A DNA stretch of 12,111 bases from Methanobacterium sp. (GCA_019084405.1 JAHRFX010000121.1:1-12111); one strand, 5' to 3'; positions 1 through 6,984 are shown, counted from the first letter of the stretch. Translations and numbers: made by a program. The notes: generated by a model from the letters alone, not told the origin.

Positions 1-9
1 GTTGATTAC

Positions 10-207
10 TTAATTTTTTTCACTGTTAATGAATTTTGAGATCCAGTTTTCATAAAATGATGTTTCCCCTATTATTTCTTTAAATAGTTCTTCAAAAGCT
101 TTTTTTAGTTCTTCTGCGTTACTATAATTGTTTATTGATATTATTCCTTTTATTTTTCTCCAAACATCTTCAATTGGGTTTAGATCTGGAGAATATGGTG
201 GAAAACT
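10..207 (-). pseudogene. IS630-family transposase, C-terminal remnant
   Basis: The minus strand encodes about 66 codons ending at a TAA. They contain PPYSPDLNPIEDVW, the signature of the last part of the DDE domain of IS630/Tc1-type transposases, in which the final Glu is the third catalytic acid. After it comes a helical tail (KKAFEELFKEI) like the normal end of these enzymes. The two catalytic Asp residues and the DNA-binding domain are missing, so it cannot transpose. Homology stops near 207, where the plus strand becomes coding for an unrelated primase-like gene, so an insertion followed by deletion is likely. No terminal inverted repeat was recognised. The family call is confident; the subgroup is not. 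Confidence 0.85.
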
Positions 208-1032
208 ATTGTTACCACCACCACGGCCATAGAAATAGACCCTGAATTCTCAACACGGAATTTCATCATACCTGTTGATGACAGTGAGGAACAGACCAAG
301 CGAATTCTGAAGGAAAATTTTAAAACTACTGAAAAAAAACTTCAGGAAATCCGTGGTGAATCTCTTTTTGATTATAAATATGAAGCATTAAAACAAGCTT
401 TTCAACTATTAAAACCTTTCACAGTTTTAATTCCATATGAAAAGGAATTATATGTAATTTTCCCAACAACCAATCCAAGGGCCCGAAGGGATTCTAAAAA
501 GCTAATGCAACTTATTAAAGAAAGCGCACTACTTTTCCAATATCAACGATGTAGAGGGCAAATAAACGGGCAAGATGTTCTCGTGGCTTCATGGGTAGAT
601 TTAGGCCATGCCATAATTCTGGGAGGGCCTATATTAGAGGCTACATTAACTGGATTTGATAAAAGGATGATTGAAGCTCTCCCCACCGTATATAAAATAA
701 TTGAGGATAAGGGGTATGTTACTTCTAATGAACTTCAGATAGAATTGGAAAAATCATCTAAATATGCATGGCAGATTCTTAAATTTTTTGCAGACAATAA
801 TTACATCTACCATGATCATGCTACCAAAATTAAAAATTCTGTTAAAGGAAGGGCCAAAGTATTCATTAAATCAGAATTTAAGGAATATAAAAGTCTTCTT
901 TTAGCTATAAAAACTTTAAAATGGCTTAAATTAAAAGAAAAGGAAGAAAAGTTCATAAAAAAACAGATTCTAAATTACTCATATAACGTAGGGGAGGGGG
1001 GAAGGGAACGACTACTACATCTCCTTTTATAA
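208..1032 (+). pseudogene. DNA primase/helicase-like protein of mobile elements, 5'-truncated
   Basis: An open frame without a start codon begins near 184 and becomes recognisable at 208 (IVTTTTAIEIDPEFSTR). This resembles the segment after the ATPase core in CHC2-type primase/helicase proteins of plasmids and integrated elements, where a 'TTT..iD.E..TR' stretch is followed by 'DDSEEQTKRIL'. Further on, NPRARRDSKKLMQLIKESAL resembles their 'RtRRDh.K.L.LI.aiALL' region. The next residues look like a winged-helix tail (residues about 150-220 of the fragment). The zinc finger, primase and Walker motifs are absent, lost at the IS630 joint. The first ATG at 505 is internal and probably not a real start. 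The last codons (about 985-1032) are antisense to a toxin remnant, so the 3' end is also foreign. The family assignment is from memory and moderate. Confidence 0.55.
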
Positions 1033-1042
1033 ATCTTTCCAT
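953..1042 (-). pseudogene. PemK/MazF-type toxin, N-terminal remnant
   Basis: An ATG at 1042 lies inside the last codons of the DUF2281-type antitoxin and opens a frame reading MERFIKGDVVVVPFP. GD-V-V-V-PFP is the hallmark start of PemK/MazF-like endoribonuclease toxins (usual form 'kGDIvlvpFPFsdl'). After PFP the sequence turns into unrelated residues and stops after 29 codons at 953. The rest of the barrel fold, normally about 110 residues, is gone, so no toxin activity is expected. The overlap with the antitoxin is the usual translational coupling of such pairs. The cut lies near 985-998, where the primase-like frame on the other strand meets it. Confidence 0.7.
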
Positions 1043-1221
1043 GCTTCATCCTCTTCAGGCTTCAGCCAATCTTTTTTAAGAGACACTTCACTTGCTAATG
1101 CGAGTTCCATCTTTTGTTCCAAAGCCTTAGTCTTCAAAAATCGGATAAAATTCAGTATCTCTATGAGATATGGTTCAGGGATATTTTCTATCTCCTTGGC
1201 GATTAATTCTTTCTCTTCCAT
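1027..1221 (-). CDS. DUF2281-type antitoxin (orphan)
   Basis: This is a 64-residue acidic, helical protein with the pattern MEEKELIAKEIENIPEPYL, then EILNFIRFLK, and a C-terminal KKDWLKPEEDEAWKDL. That is the layout of small DUF2281/VapB-like antitoxins, in which the front helices mediate dimerisation and DNA contact and the acidic tail wraps the toxin. The start is backed by a GGAGGT ribosome-binding site at 1230-1235. A TATA-like TTTAATATA at 1255-1263 could be its promoter. The partner toxin begins inside its 3' end but is cut after about 15 codons, so the antitoxin is now an orphan. It would have bound and neutralised a PemK/MazF-type RNase and probably repressed its own promoter. Confidence 0.75.
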   Translation of the reverse strand: MEEKELIAKEIENIPEPYLIEILNFIRFLKTKALEQKMELALASEVSLKKDWLKPEEDEAWKDL

Positions 1222-1287
1222 TTTCTCATACCTCCAATTTTATCTTATAATTCTTATATTAAAAGCAATTTCCGATAACTATGTTAT

Positions 1288-1338
1288 ATACGAAATTCGT
1301 TTTTTGTTCCAATTTGGAATGATATACGAACTTCGTAT
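1288..1338. promoter_or_regulatory. three palindromes at 18-bp spacing (probable operator array)
   Basis: Three odd-length palindromes are centred at 1295, 1313 and 1331, exactly 18 bp apart: ATACGAA-A-TTCGTtT, TTCCAA-T-TTGGAA and ATACGAA-C-TTCGTAT. The outer two share the same half-site and the middle one is different. A TATA-like TTATATA (1284-1290) overlaps the first, and a fourth palindrome, TGATATATATCA, lies at 1354-1365. The array sits between a minus-strand antitoxin gene and a plus-strand ferredoxin fragment, so it may control either. The TACGAA half-site resembles those I recall for the redox regulator MsvR of methanogens, but the arrangement differs and that link is weak. Confidence 0.5.
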
Positions 1339-1663
1339 TATTTCTCATTTTGGTGATATATATCAACCTGAAATAAGGGATGATTTTAAATGGCCCCCTA
1401 AATTAGCTGCTTCATTAGACATGGTCCCATCATTTATTGCCAAAGGTTTGTTGAAATTCTGGTGGACAAGACCTGCAATTAATCCTGAAATTTGCACAAA
1501 CTGCAATAGATGCGTTAAAAGCTGTCCTGTTGAAGCTTTGAGTGAAGGAGTCGATATACCTGAATTTGATTATCCTGAATGTATAAATTGCATGTGCTGC
1601 ATGGAGATGTGTCCAGAAAAAGCGGCTTATCTGGAGAAAAGTCTTCTATACAGGTTATTTTAA
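1319..1663 (+). pseudogene. two-cluster [4Fe-4S] ferredoxin domain, probably the tail of a larger protein
   Basis: Two bacterial-type ferredoxin motifs are complete: CTNCNRCVKSCP and CINCMCCMEMCP, each C-x2-C-x2-C-x3-C-P, able to hold two [4Fe-4S] clusters for electron transfer. The stretch before them (PPKLAASLDMVPSFIAKG, then FWWTRPAINPEIC) resembles the link between the DUF362 domain and its C-terminal ferredoxin. The protein ends naturally in YLEKSLLYRLF. No DUF362 body precedes it, and the frame upstream runs through the palindrome array. The ATG at 1319 is in the array and is only the best available start; the recognisable part begins near 1379. I therefore read it as a headless remnant, though a small stand-alone ferredoxin cannot be excluded. 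Confidence 0.6.
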
Positions 1664-1736
1664 GAAATAATGAGTAATTCAACTTTAGAAAAAGCCTATG
1701 AAACTATATTTCAGCATCACAATTGGGGATTGAAGC

Positions 1737-1820
1737 TTGATCAAAATTCTTAATATCTGATTTAAGCAGTTTCGTATTTCTCCTCAGATTAAAATTTCAA
1801 AATCTGATAATTTAAATACT
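1737..1820 (+). repeat. diverged direct repeat, copy A (left of vapBC)
   Basis: This copy shares four ordered blocks with 2650-2743: TTGATCAAAATT (1737), GATTTAAG (1759), TCAAAATCTGAT (1797) and TTTAAATA (1811). The distance from the second to the fourth block is 52 bp in both copies. The blocks are A+T-rich and include the palindrome TTGATCAA, so chance similarity is possible but unlikely given the shared order and spacing. The two copies flank the vapBC pair. Confidence 0.5.
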
Positions 1821-1874
1821 ACTGCAATGTTATTTCAATCTTAAAGTATTATCAAGATTATATCTCATAACTAT

Positions 1875-2264
1875 TTAATGTATTCTCTCAATTTCTTTAA
1901 CTTTATCAAAATCAGAATCAAAAGAAACAATTTTATTTATTTTAAAAATATTCATGAGTTCTATTGATACAGAATCCGCAAATGAAAGCACACCGTCGTA
2001 TTTAAGGAATGTCTCAATGGCACTGTCACATATGTCCTGATCAATATGAGTTATATGGCAATTGTCAGCTATGTAATTGTATATCATCTTACCGTTCTTG
2101 CCACCACCAAGACTTCCCACAAGAGTTACTGACTCTGAGATTATGAGGTTTGAGACCATTTTTTCAGAATTTTCTATTTTAGGAATCAGTTTCAAGGCTT
2201 TTTCATGCCATTGGTCATTTTTTAAAGCCAATGCAATAAAAAAAGAAGAATCTACATAAATCAA
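1875..2264 (-). CDS. vapC: VapC-type PIN-domain ribonuclease toxin
   Basis: This 129-residue PIN domain is of normal length. The metal-binding acids can be placed: Asp5 in IYVDSSFFIA, Glu44 in IISESV, Asp97 in SFADSVS, and Asp116/Asp118 in SFDSDFD. Together they hold Mg/Mn for RNA cleavage. Targets of VapC toxins are commonly tRNA or rRNA; this one is unknown. The start overlaps the stop of the upstream AbrB-type antitoxin by 4 bp, the usual translational coupling. All expected acids are present and there is no frameshift, so the toxin is probably active when not bound by its partner. Confidence 0.88.
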   Translation of the reverse strand: MIYVDSSFFIALALKNDQWHEKALKLIPKIENSEKMVSNLIISESVTLVGSLGGGKNGKMIYNYIADNCHITHIDQDICDSAIETFLKYDGVLSFADSVSIELMNIFKINKIVSFDSDFDKVKEIERIH

Positions 2265-2494
2265 ACTGATTCTCCCCTTTGAACTTTCTTCTTAAGTTTT
2301 ACAGTGTCAGTTTCTTTGGTTTCAACAATTCCTGTAATATCCTGAAGAGATGTTTTTTTCCTGAACCTTAATTTAACTCCTTCATTGGAAGGCACCCATT
2401 CAACAAGATCTCCAGGCCCAATAGAATATTTCTTCCTGATTTCAGATGGAACTACAGTTTGGAAACCCTTTGAAATTTTTGTTTTATAAGTCAT
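2261..2494 (-). CDS. vapB: VapB-type antitoxin, SpoVT/AbrB fold
   Basis: This is a 77-residue protein whose first 45 residues form a swapped-hairpin AbrB/MazE DNA-binding domain: KISKGFQTVVPSEIRKKYSI followed by GPGDLVEW. The C-terminal half (about 48-77, rich in Lys, Thr and Glu) would bind the PIN toxin. Such antitoxins neutralise VapC and repress their own operon as a complex. The start has a GGTG-type ribosome-binding site a few bases upstream and a TATA-like box at 2527-2535. It is transcribed ahead of vapC with a 4-bp overlap. Confidence 0.88.
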   Translation of the reverse strand: MTYKTKISKGFQTVVPSEIRKKYSIGPGDLVEWVPSNEGVKLRFRKKTSLQDITGIVETKETDTVKLKKKVQRGESV

Positions 2495-2526
2495 ATCAAC
2501 ACCACTTTGAAATTCTATTCTTCAAA

Positions 2527-2535
2527 GTATTTAAG
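2527..2535 (-). promoter_or_regulatory. archaeal TATA-like box for vapBC
   Basis: On the minus strand CTTAAATAC lies about 33 bp before the vapB ATG and is preceded by an A-rich stretch that could serve as a BRE. The spacing suits an archaeal promoter with a very short leader. No experimental support; A+T richness makes chance matches common. Confidence 0.4.
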
Positions 2536-2649
2536 TTTTTTCACACAAACTTACAAATCAAATTTGTAATTTCCAGACTTATTTTCAAAATTGTTGAATC
2601 ATCTCAACAAAGGGGCAAATGGCAGACTCGCAATTTACATTTGTGAAAG

Positions 2650-2743
2650 TTGATCAAAATTAAATAAAATCTCAATACGCCGATTTAAGTCTACTAAAAC
2701 ATTATATTGTTTCATTTAATCTCAAAATCTGATTTTAAATAGA
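2650..2743 (+). repeat. diverged direct repeat, copy B (right of vapBC)
   Basis: Partner of 1737-1820. The blocks are at 2650, 2682, 2722 and 2734, in the same order and orientation. The non-coding stretch 2495-2768 otherwise holds only the vapBC promoter region. Confidence 0.5.
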
Positions 2744-2768
2744 AGTATTAGAAGAAATAAGAGCTTAA

Positions 2769-2894
2769 TCAATCCTTGTTTGAGTTCTCATATTTTTTTA
2801 CAAGACTGTTTATATAATCGATATTTTCATTGATAAATAATTCTAATGCCTCAGTTGCTGCTAATTCCATTGGATTTGGTTTCCCACGGAAATA
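2769..2894 (-). pseudogene. C-terminal remnant of an unrecognised protein
   Basis: The minus strand has 41 codons that look like real protein ending in TGA: YFRGKPNPMELAATEALELF and, after three more residues, an amphipathic stretch ending INSLVKKYENSNKD. An in-frame stop (TAA) lies two codons upstream, so only the tail is left. It lies antisense to the first 16 codons of the plus-strand C39 frame and has better amino-acid balance there than that frame does. I do not recognise the family. The joint with the C39 gene is near 2895-2900. Confidence 0.4.
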
Positions 2895-3871
2895 GTTTTA
2901 ATGACAATTGGCTTACAGATACATCAGTAAGAGATTCTGGCAAAATGATAATGGCTACTAGTATCTATACTTGCGGACCTGCTGCATTGGCCACCATCAT
3001 GAAAAATATGGGAGTTTATACTACAGAAGCTGAACTAGCGCAGTTAGCAGGTACAGATAATACTGGAACTAGCTTGTACGGATTGAAAACAGCAGCAGAA
3101 TCAAAAGGATTAAATGCAGTTGGAGCAACATTACCAATAGACCAACTTAAAACTAATTACTTGGTAGTTTTATCTATTAATGGGATTAATCATTTCCAAA
3201 TTGTGCTAAATATCACAGATACAACAGTCTACCTATTTGATCCCAACCTAGGAAACATAGAAATGACATTGGAAAAATTCAACGAACTCTACACAGGATA
3301 TGTGCTAGTAGTATCAAATGGTACTATACAACTAAATGGTACATTATTAACTGACTATGAAATGCAGAATATCAAAGCATTAGCGTATAAAGTCAAGAAA
3401 ACTACTACTAAATCATACATACCGGGATACTACTATCCAGTCGGCCGAGAATGGATAGACACTAGCTATTCAGTACCAAGAATTTCTTTAGTTTATGTTC
3501 CGGGATACTGGAGAAGTTGGGGTCCAATTTCATGGTATGTATTCCCAAGAGTTGAAATACGTGTAAAATGGATAAAGGTAAATCGGGGGTACTGGAAAAC
3601 AATATATAAATACAAGCCAGGTCAATGGGTAAAAAAGACATCATTTGAAGGAGTTTACAGACTTAATCCTAAAAGAGTTTATGTTGCTGTCGAGAGTATT
3701 GGAAAAATTGCAACTGGAGCGGGGATATTTACATATGGTATATTATTATCTCCTTTTGATGATTCGGGACCAGCACTAATTGCTATGGCTAGTGGTGGTT
3801 GGTTCATCTTTGATGGTTTTAAATTGATTCTGTCTAATAATGATCCAAGTTGGTTACCTGTGTATGCATAG
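2846..3871 (+). CDS. C39-peptidase-headed protein with aromatic repeats and two tail helices
   Basis: Residues about 38-160 form a C39 (double-glycine) cysteine peptidase: Cys43 in YTCGPAALATIM, His116 in GINHFQIV and Asp132 in YLFDPNLG give a complete triad. C39 domains normally cut leader peptides after Gly-Gly. The middle (about 191-262) is rich in Tyr and Trp with repeated PGY/RGYW units (PGYYY, VPGYW, NRGYWK, KPGQW). Two hydrophobic segments follow (about 285-302 and 308-329). The head is clearly paralogous to the gene at 7033-8034, but the tails are unrelated. The first 17 or so residues are probably not native: they lie over another gene's remnant on the opposite strand and no secretion signal is seen, so the true 5' end may be lost. 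The downstream partner at 3924 lies 52 bp away. The role is unknown; an exported effector or self-processing protein is an inference. Confidence 0.75.
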   Translation: MPQLLLIPLDLVSHGNSFNDNWLTDTSVRDSGKMIMATSIYTCGPAALATIMKNMGVYTTEAELAQLAGTDNTGTSLYGLKTAAESKGLNAVGATLPIDQLKTNYLVVLSINGINHFQIVLNITDTTVYLFDPNLGNIEMTLEKFNELYTGYVLVVSNGTIQLNGTLLTDYEMQNIKALAYKVKKTTTKSYIPGYYYPVGREWIDTSYSVPRISLVYVPGYWRSWGPISWYVFPRVEIRVKWIKVNRGYWKTIYKYKPGQWVKKTSFEGVYRLNPKRVYVAVESIGKIATGAGIFTYGILLSPFDDSGPALIAMASGGWFIFDGFKLILSNNDPSWLPVYA

Positions 3872-3889
3872 ATGATAAAAACTAAAATA

Positions 3890-3897
3890 TTTTTTTT
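3890..3897 (+). terminator. oligo-T terminator candidate after the C39 gene
   Basis: A run of eight T lies 18 bp after the stop and is followed by CCC and eight A, so it can also form a weak A/T hairpin. T-runs end transcription in archaea. It would partly separate the C39 gene from the membrane-protein gene at 3924, which has its own strong ribosome-binding site. Confidence 0.4.
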
Positions 3898-3923
3898 CCC
3901 AAAAAAAATCATGGAGTGATATA

Positions 3924-4256
3924 ATGAATAAGGAGACTATGATGAACTTCAATACGGCCCTAATTATAATGTTACTTTTATTGTTACTTTTATCTTTGGC
4001 AAGGTTTTTATTTTATAGAGACCCTTCCAATTTATTGGAAGGTTCTTTTTTTATTGTAGTTATCTTAGCCTTAGTATCTTTAAGAGGAAGTCCAAACTTA
4101 CTATTTTGGGGGTTTTTAGGTGTTATACTTTTTCAAGGAATAGTAATATTGTATTATTATGTATTTAATGATATTCTGTTGTTAAAAGATCCAAATAATG
4201 GAGCTAAATTTATATTTTTAATAGTATTTTTTGCTTACATCTTACTAAAACGCTAA
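3924..4256 (+). CDS. small four-helix membrane protein, function unknown
   Basis: This is a 110-residue, very hydrophobic protein with about four predicted membrane segments (residues 9-28, 40-57, 58-78 and 90-108), short polar links (FYRDPSNLLEG, LLKDPNNGAK) and a basic end (KR). The start is set by GGAGTGAT at 3913-3920, complementary to the 16S tail, 7 bp before ATG. I do not recognise a family. Its place directly behind a C39-headed protein with a membrane-active-looking tail would suit an immunity or membrane-anchor partner, but that is only guilt by position. A terminator-like hairpin lies inside the gene at 4017-4052. Confidence 0.6.
   Translation: MNKETMMNFNTALIIMLLLLLLLSLARFLFYRDPSNLLEGSFFIVVILALVSLRGSPNLLFWGFLGVILFQGIVILYYYVFNDILLLKDPNNGAKFIFLIVFFAYILLKR
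4017..4052 (+). terminator. intragenic hairpin plus T7, intrinsic-terminator-like
   Basis: An 8-bp perfect stem CCTTCCAA / TTGGAAGG with a TTTA loop is extended outward by AGA/TCT across one mismatch, then followed by seven T (4046-4052). It lies inside the membrane-protein gene, about 95 bp after its start. It could be a premature terminator or attenuator, or a chance product of the codons for RDPSNLLEGSFF. Confidence 0.4.
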
Positions 4257-4579
4257 ATTTATCTTAAAAACCTTAATCATTAATAAAAATTGTTGCAAAT
4301 CATATTAAAGGGTCAAAGCAGATTCAGGATTATTAATATTTTTTATCCTATTTTTTTTAGAGTTATGATTGTTTGGAGAAAAATTAGGATATAAGCTGGA
4401 AAATTAATGTATATTTGGCCTTATAAATCATGAAATGTTTATTTTTTTATTGGACATATAATGCCACTTTATTCCTCTAAATGATCAAATCTGATTATAT
4501 AACCTGTTTTTCACTATTCTCAGATTCTTAGCTGATTTTTTGATATCGGCGCACCAGATATAATTGGCAATGCCCATTA
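4257..4579. other. intergenic stretch between convergent genes
   Basis: About 320 bp, A+T-rich, between the stops of a plus-strand and a minus-strand gene. No credible reading frame. A T-rich run at 4341-4359 (TTTTTTATCC then eight T) could end plus-strand transcription. No tRNA-like fold or repeat was recognised. Confidence 0.6.
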
Positions 4580-5458
4580 TTACTTAAAAATTTTCTCTTT
4601 TGCTTTTTTAGCAAGTTCACAGTCTGGCTTTAATTCTAATACTTTATTTAAACAGTTTAATGCTTCTGGATCGTTATTTAGTTTTTGGAAAATTTCAGAT
4701 TTGCCATACCATGCAGCAGCTTCAAGGGGATCTAATTCCAGGGCTTTGTTGTAAGATTCTAATGCTTCTTGTTTTTTTCCGATTTGTCCCAGTACCATTC
4801 CTCTCATGTACCATCCATTGGTGTAATCAGGTTCTAATTCTAAAAATTTGTCATAGGATTTTATTGCTTCTTCTAGTTTCTCAAGGTTTCTAAGAGAATT
4901 AGCTCGATTAAACCAGACCATATGATATTTGGGGGACAATTCTAGGCCTTTATCATATGCTTTTAGTGCATCATCGTATCTTTCTAATTTGTTTAATGTA
5001 TATCCTTTTTGAAACCATCCATCAGAATTGTCTGGTTCTAATTCTAAAAATTTATCAAAAGCTTCTAATGCTTTCTGATATTCTTCTGCATCTAATGCAG
5101 TATAGCCTTTGTTAAACCATACTTCCATATTTTCTGGTTCCAGTTTTAAAGCTTTGTCAAAAGATTCTAATGCTAAGTTATATTCTCCAAGATAGGATAA
5201 AGATATAGCTTTATTGTATTCGGCTCCGGGATATTTGGGATCTAATTCTAGAGCTTTTTCATAAGCTTTTAATCCTTCTTTATATTCCTCAAGATTTGAT
5301 AAAGAAACTCCCTTACCAGACCAGGCTGTGGAATTATTTGAATCGTTTTTTATAATTTCTTCATATATTTCCAGTGCTTTTTGATATTTGCCTTGAATTA
5401 AAAATTTTTTAGCTTTTTTAAAACGCTTTTTTTGGTTATATTTTTTAAGTAAGCCTAT
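4580..5458 (-). CDS. TPR-repeat protein (shorter paralogue), start unclear
   Basis: This is a chain of about eight 34-residue tetratricopeptide repeats of the form 'A.W..KG..L..L..Y.eALe.yDKaLELdP', for example EALESYNKALELDPLEAAAW. TPR solenoids bind partner proteins; no enzyme domain is attached. The first ATG (5128) is in the middle of a repeat. The homologous frame runs on upstream through a basic N-terminus (LLKKYNQKKRFKKA) to about 5458, without any ATG, GTG or TTG before the stop at 5510. It may use an unusual start or have lost it. The gene is paralogous to its neighbour at 5515-6960 over both the N-terminal and C-terminal (KPDCELAKKAKEKIF) parts, so it is a tandem duplication with a changed repeat number. 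Confidence 0.75.
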   Translation of the reverse strand: MGLLKKYNQKKRFKKAKKFLIQGKYQKALEIYEEIIKNDSNNSTAWSGKGVSLSNLEEYKEGLKAYEKALELDPKYPGAEYNKAISLSYLGEYNLALESFDKALKLEPENMEVWFNKGYTALDAEEYQKALEAFDKFLELEPDNSDGWFQKGYTLNKLERYDDALKAYDKGLELSPKYHMVWFNRANSLRNLEKLEEAIKSYDKFLELEPDYTNGWYMRGMVLGQIGKKQEALESYNKALELDPLEAAAWYGKSEIFQKLNNDPEALNCLNKVLELKPDCELAKKAKEKIFK

Positions 5459-5473
5459 TTCAACACCCCCGGG

Positions 5474-5508
5474 AAAAAATATGGCGTCGCTTTTGCCGGA
5501 TATTTTTT
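5474..5508 (-). terminator. hairpin with T6 between the two TPR genes
   Basis: Arms AAAAAATATGGC (5474-5485) and GCCGGATATTTTTT (5495-5508) pair with a two-base bulge, and both strands end in six T. It follows the stop of the longer TPR gene by 6 bp on the minus strand. The inner part is G+C-rich compared with its surroundings. Confidence 0.5.
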
Positions 5509-5514
5509 GCTAGA

Positions 5515-6960
5515 TTATAGCTTTTTTAAGATTTTCTCTTTTGCTTTTTTAGCAGGTTCAAAATCTGGTTTTAATTCTAATGCTTTATTTAGACATTTTA
5601 ATGCTTCTTGATTGTTTTCAAGTATTTGAAAAATGACGCTTTTATTATACCAAATTGAGGCATCTTCATGGTCTGTGTTTAGAAAATCATCAAAAAAATC
5701 TATGAATGATTGAAGTTCATCTTGATTATATACGGAGTATAATTCTGGAGCTCTATTATAGCACTCTACTGATTCAAGGTGTTTTTCCAGTTTTTCTAAA
5801 ATTTGGCATTTATTGTACCATGCTACAACATTATGGGGATCTAATTCCAAGGCTTTATCATTAGATTCTAATGCTTCTTGATACCTACCAAGTTTTTCAA
5901 GAACATCTCCCCGGTTACCCCATACCTTAACGTCACCAGAATTCATTTCTAAAACTTTATTGTAAGATTCTAATGCTTCTTGATTTTTTCCAAGTTCTCC
6001 CAGGACCATTCCTCTCAGGTACCATACATCAATGGCATTAGTGTCTAATTCTAAAGATTTATCATAGGATTTTATTGCTTCTTGTTGTTTTCCTAGTTTT
6101 CTTAGTAAATTACCTCTATTTAACCAGACGGTGGGATGTTCGGGATATAATTCCAGGCCCTTATCATATGCTTTTAGTGCATCGTCATATTTTCCTAATT
6201 TTTTTGATATATATCCTTTTTGAAACCATACGTCAACATTTTCTGGTTCTAATTTTGATAATTTATCATAAGCTTTTAATGCTTCGGGATATTTTTCTGC
6301 TTCTAATGCGAAATAGCCTTTATTAAATAATGCATCAACATTTTCTGGTTCCAGTTTTAATGCTTTATCAAAAGATTCTAATGCTAACTTATATTCTCCC
6401 AGTTGTGATAGAGATAGTGCTAAAGTATATTGTGCACCAGGATATTTTGGATCTAATTCTAGAACTTTTTTAATAGAAGCTATTGCCTTATTATGTAATC
6501 CCAGTTTTTCCAGAGCAAAGCCCCTCTCAAACCATAGATAAGCATCTTCAGGATACCATTCTAAAGCTTTATCAAAAGATTCTAATGCTTCTTGATATTT
6601 CTCAAGTGTCATTAAAACCCCACATTTGTTAAACCAGGCATCTTTATAATCTGGTTTTAATTCTAAAGATTTATCATAGGATTTTAAAGCTTCCTGATAC
6701 TCACCAAGATTATAAAAAATAATAGCTTTACCAAACCAAACTTTATGATTATCAGGAGTTATCTCCAACACTTTATCAAAAGCTTTTAATGATTCCCTAT
6801 AATCTCCAAGCCCTGATAACGAAATAGCCCTACCAAACAATGCTTGGGAATCATTTGAATCATCTTTTAAAATTTCATCATATATTTCCAGTGCTTTTTG
6901 ATATTTTCCTGGATTAATAAATTTATCAGCTTTTTTAAAACGCTTTTTTTTGTTATATTT
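5515..6960 (-). CDS. TPR-repeat protein (longer paralogue), start disrupted
   Basis: This is about 481 codons of tandem TPRs (roughly 13 units), ending KPDFEPAKKAKEKILKKL. The TTG at 6840 is an internal codon. Repeat homology continues upstream to KYNKKKRFKKADKF at 6960, where a stop (6961-6963) interrupts. The sister gene has six A where this one has five (6958-6962), and one extra A here would extend the frame into ILFKKYN, matching the sister's GLLKKYN. AGGAGGT at 6978-6984 is a good ribosome-binding site for the original start. One repeat near 5690-5750 (LQSFIDFFDDFLNTDHEDAS) departs from the consensus. The likely role is a protein-binding scaffold; the partner is unknown. Confidence 0.75.
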   Translation of the reverse strand, partial: KYNKKKRFKKADKFINPGKYQKALEIYDEILKDDSNDSQALFGRAISLSGLGDYRESLKAFDKVLEITPDNHKVWFGKAIIFYNLGEYQEALKSYDKSLELKPDYKDAWFNKCGVLMTLEKYQEALESFDKALEWYPEDAYLWFERGFALEKLGLHNKAIASIKKVLELDPKYPGAQYTLALSLSQLGEYKLALESFDKALKLEPENVDALFNKGYFALEAEKYPEALKAYDKLSKLEPENVDVWFQKGYISKKLGKYDDALKAYDKGLELYPEHPTVWLNRGNLLRKLGKQQEAIKSYDKSLELDTNAIDVWYLRGMVLGELGKNQEALESYNKVLEMNSGDVKVWGNRGDVLEKLGRYQEALESNDKALELDPHNVVAWYNKCQILEKLEKHLESVECYNRAPELYSVYNQDELQSFIDFFDDFLNTDHEDASIWYNKSVIFQILENNQEALKCLNKALELKPDFEPAKKAKEKILKKL

Positions 6961-6984
6961 TTAAATAATATTTTAAGACCTCCT

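Noticed and set aside
1670..1753. A 27-codon plus-strand frame starting MSNSTLEKAYETIF
   Set aside because: Too short, no ribosome-binding site, and it ends in the repeat copy A; could be a small remnant but cannot be supported.
2446..2646. A 66-residue plus-strand frame across the vapB start and promoter
   Set aside because: Overlaps vapB antisense and the A+T-rich spacer; no protein-like features.
5481..5513. A mini frame MASLLPDIFC on the plus strand
   Set aside because: It lies inside the hairpin between the TPR genes and is explained by that structure.
4580..6960. The repeated 102-bp-like DNA pattern as a CRISPR or satellite array
   Set aside because: The period comes from codons of 34-residue TPR units with diverged DNA; there are no conserved repeats with unique spacers.
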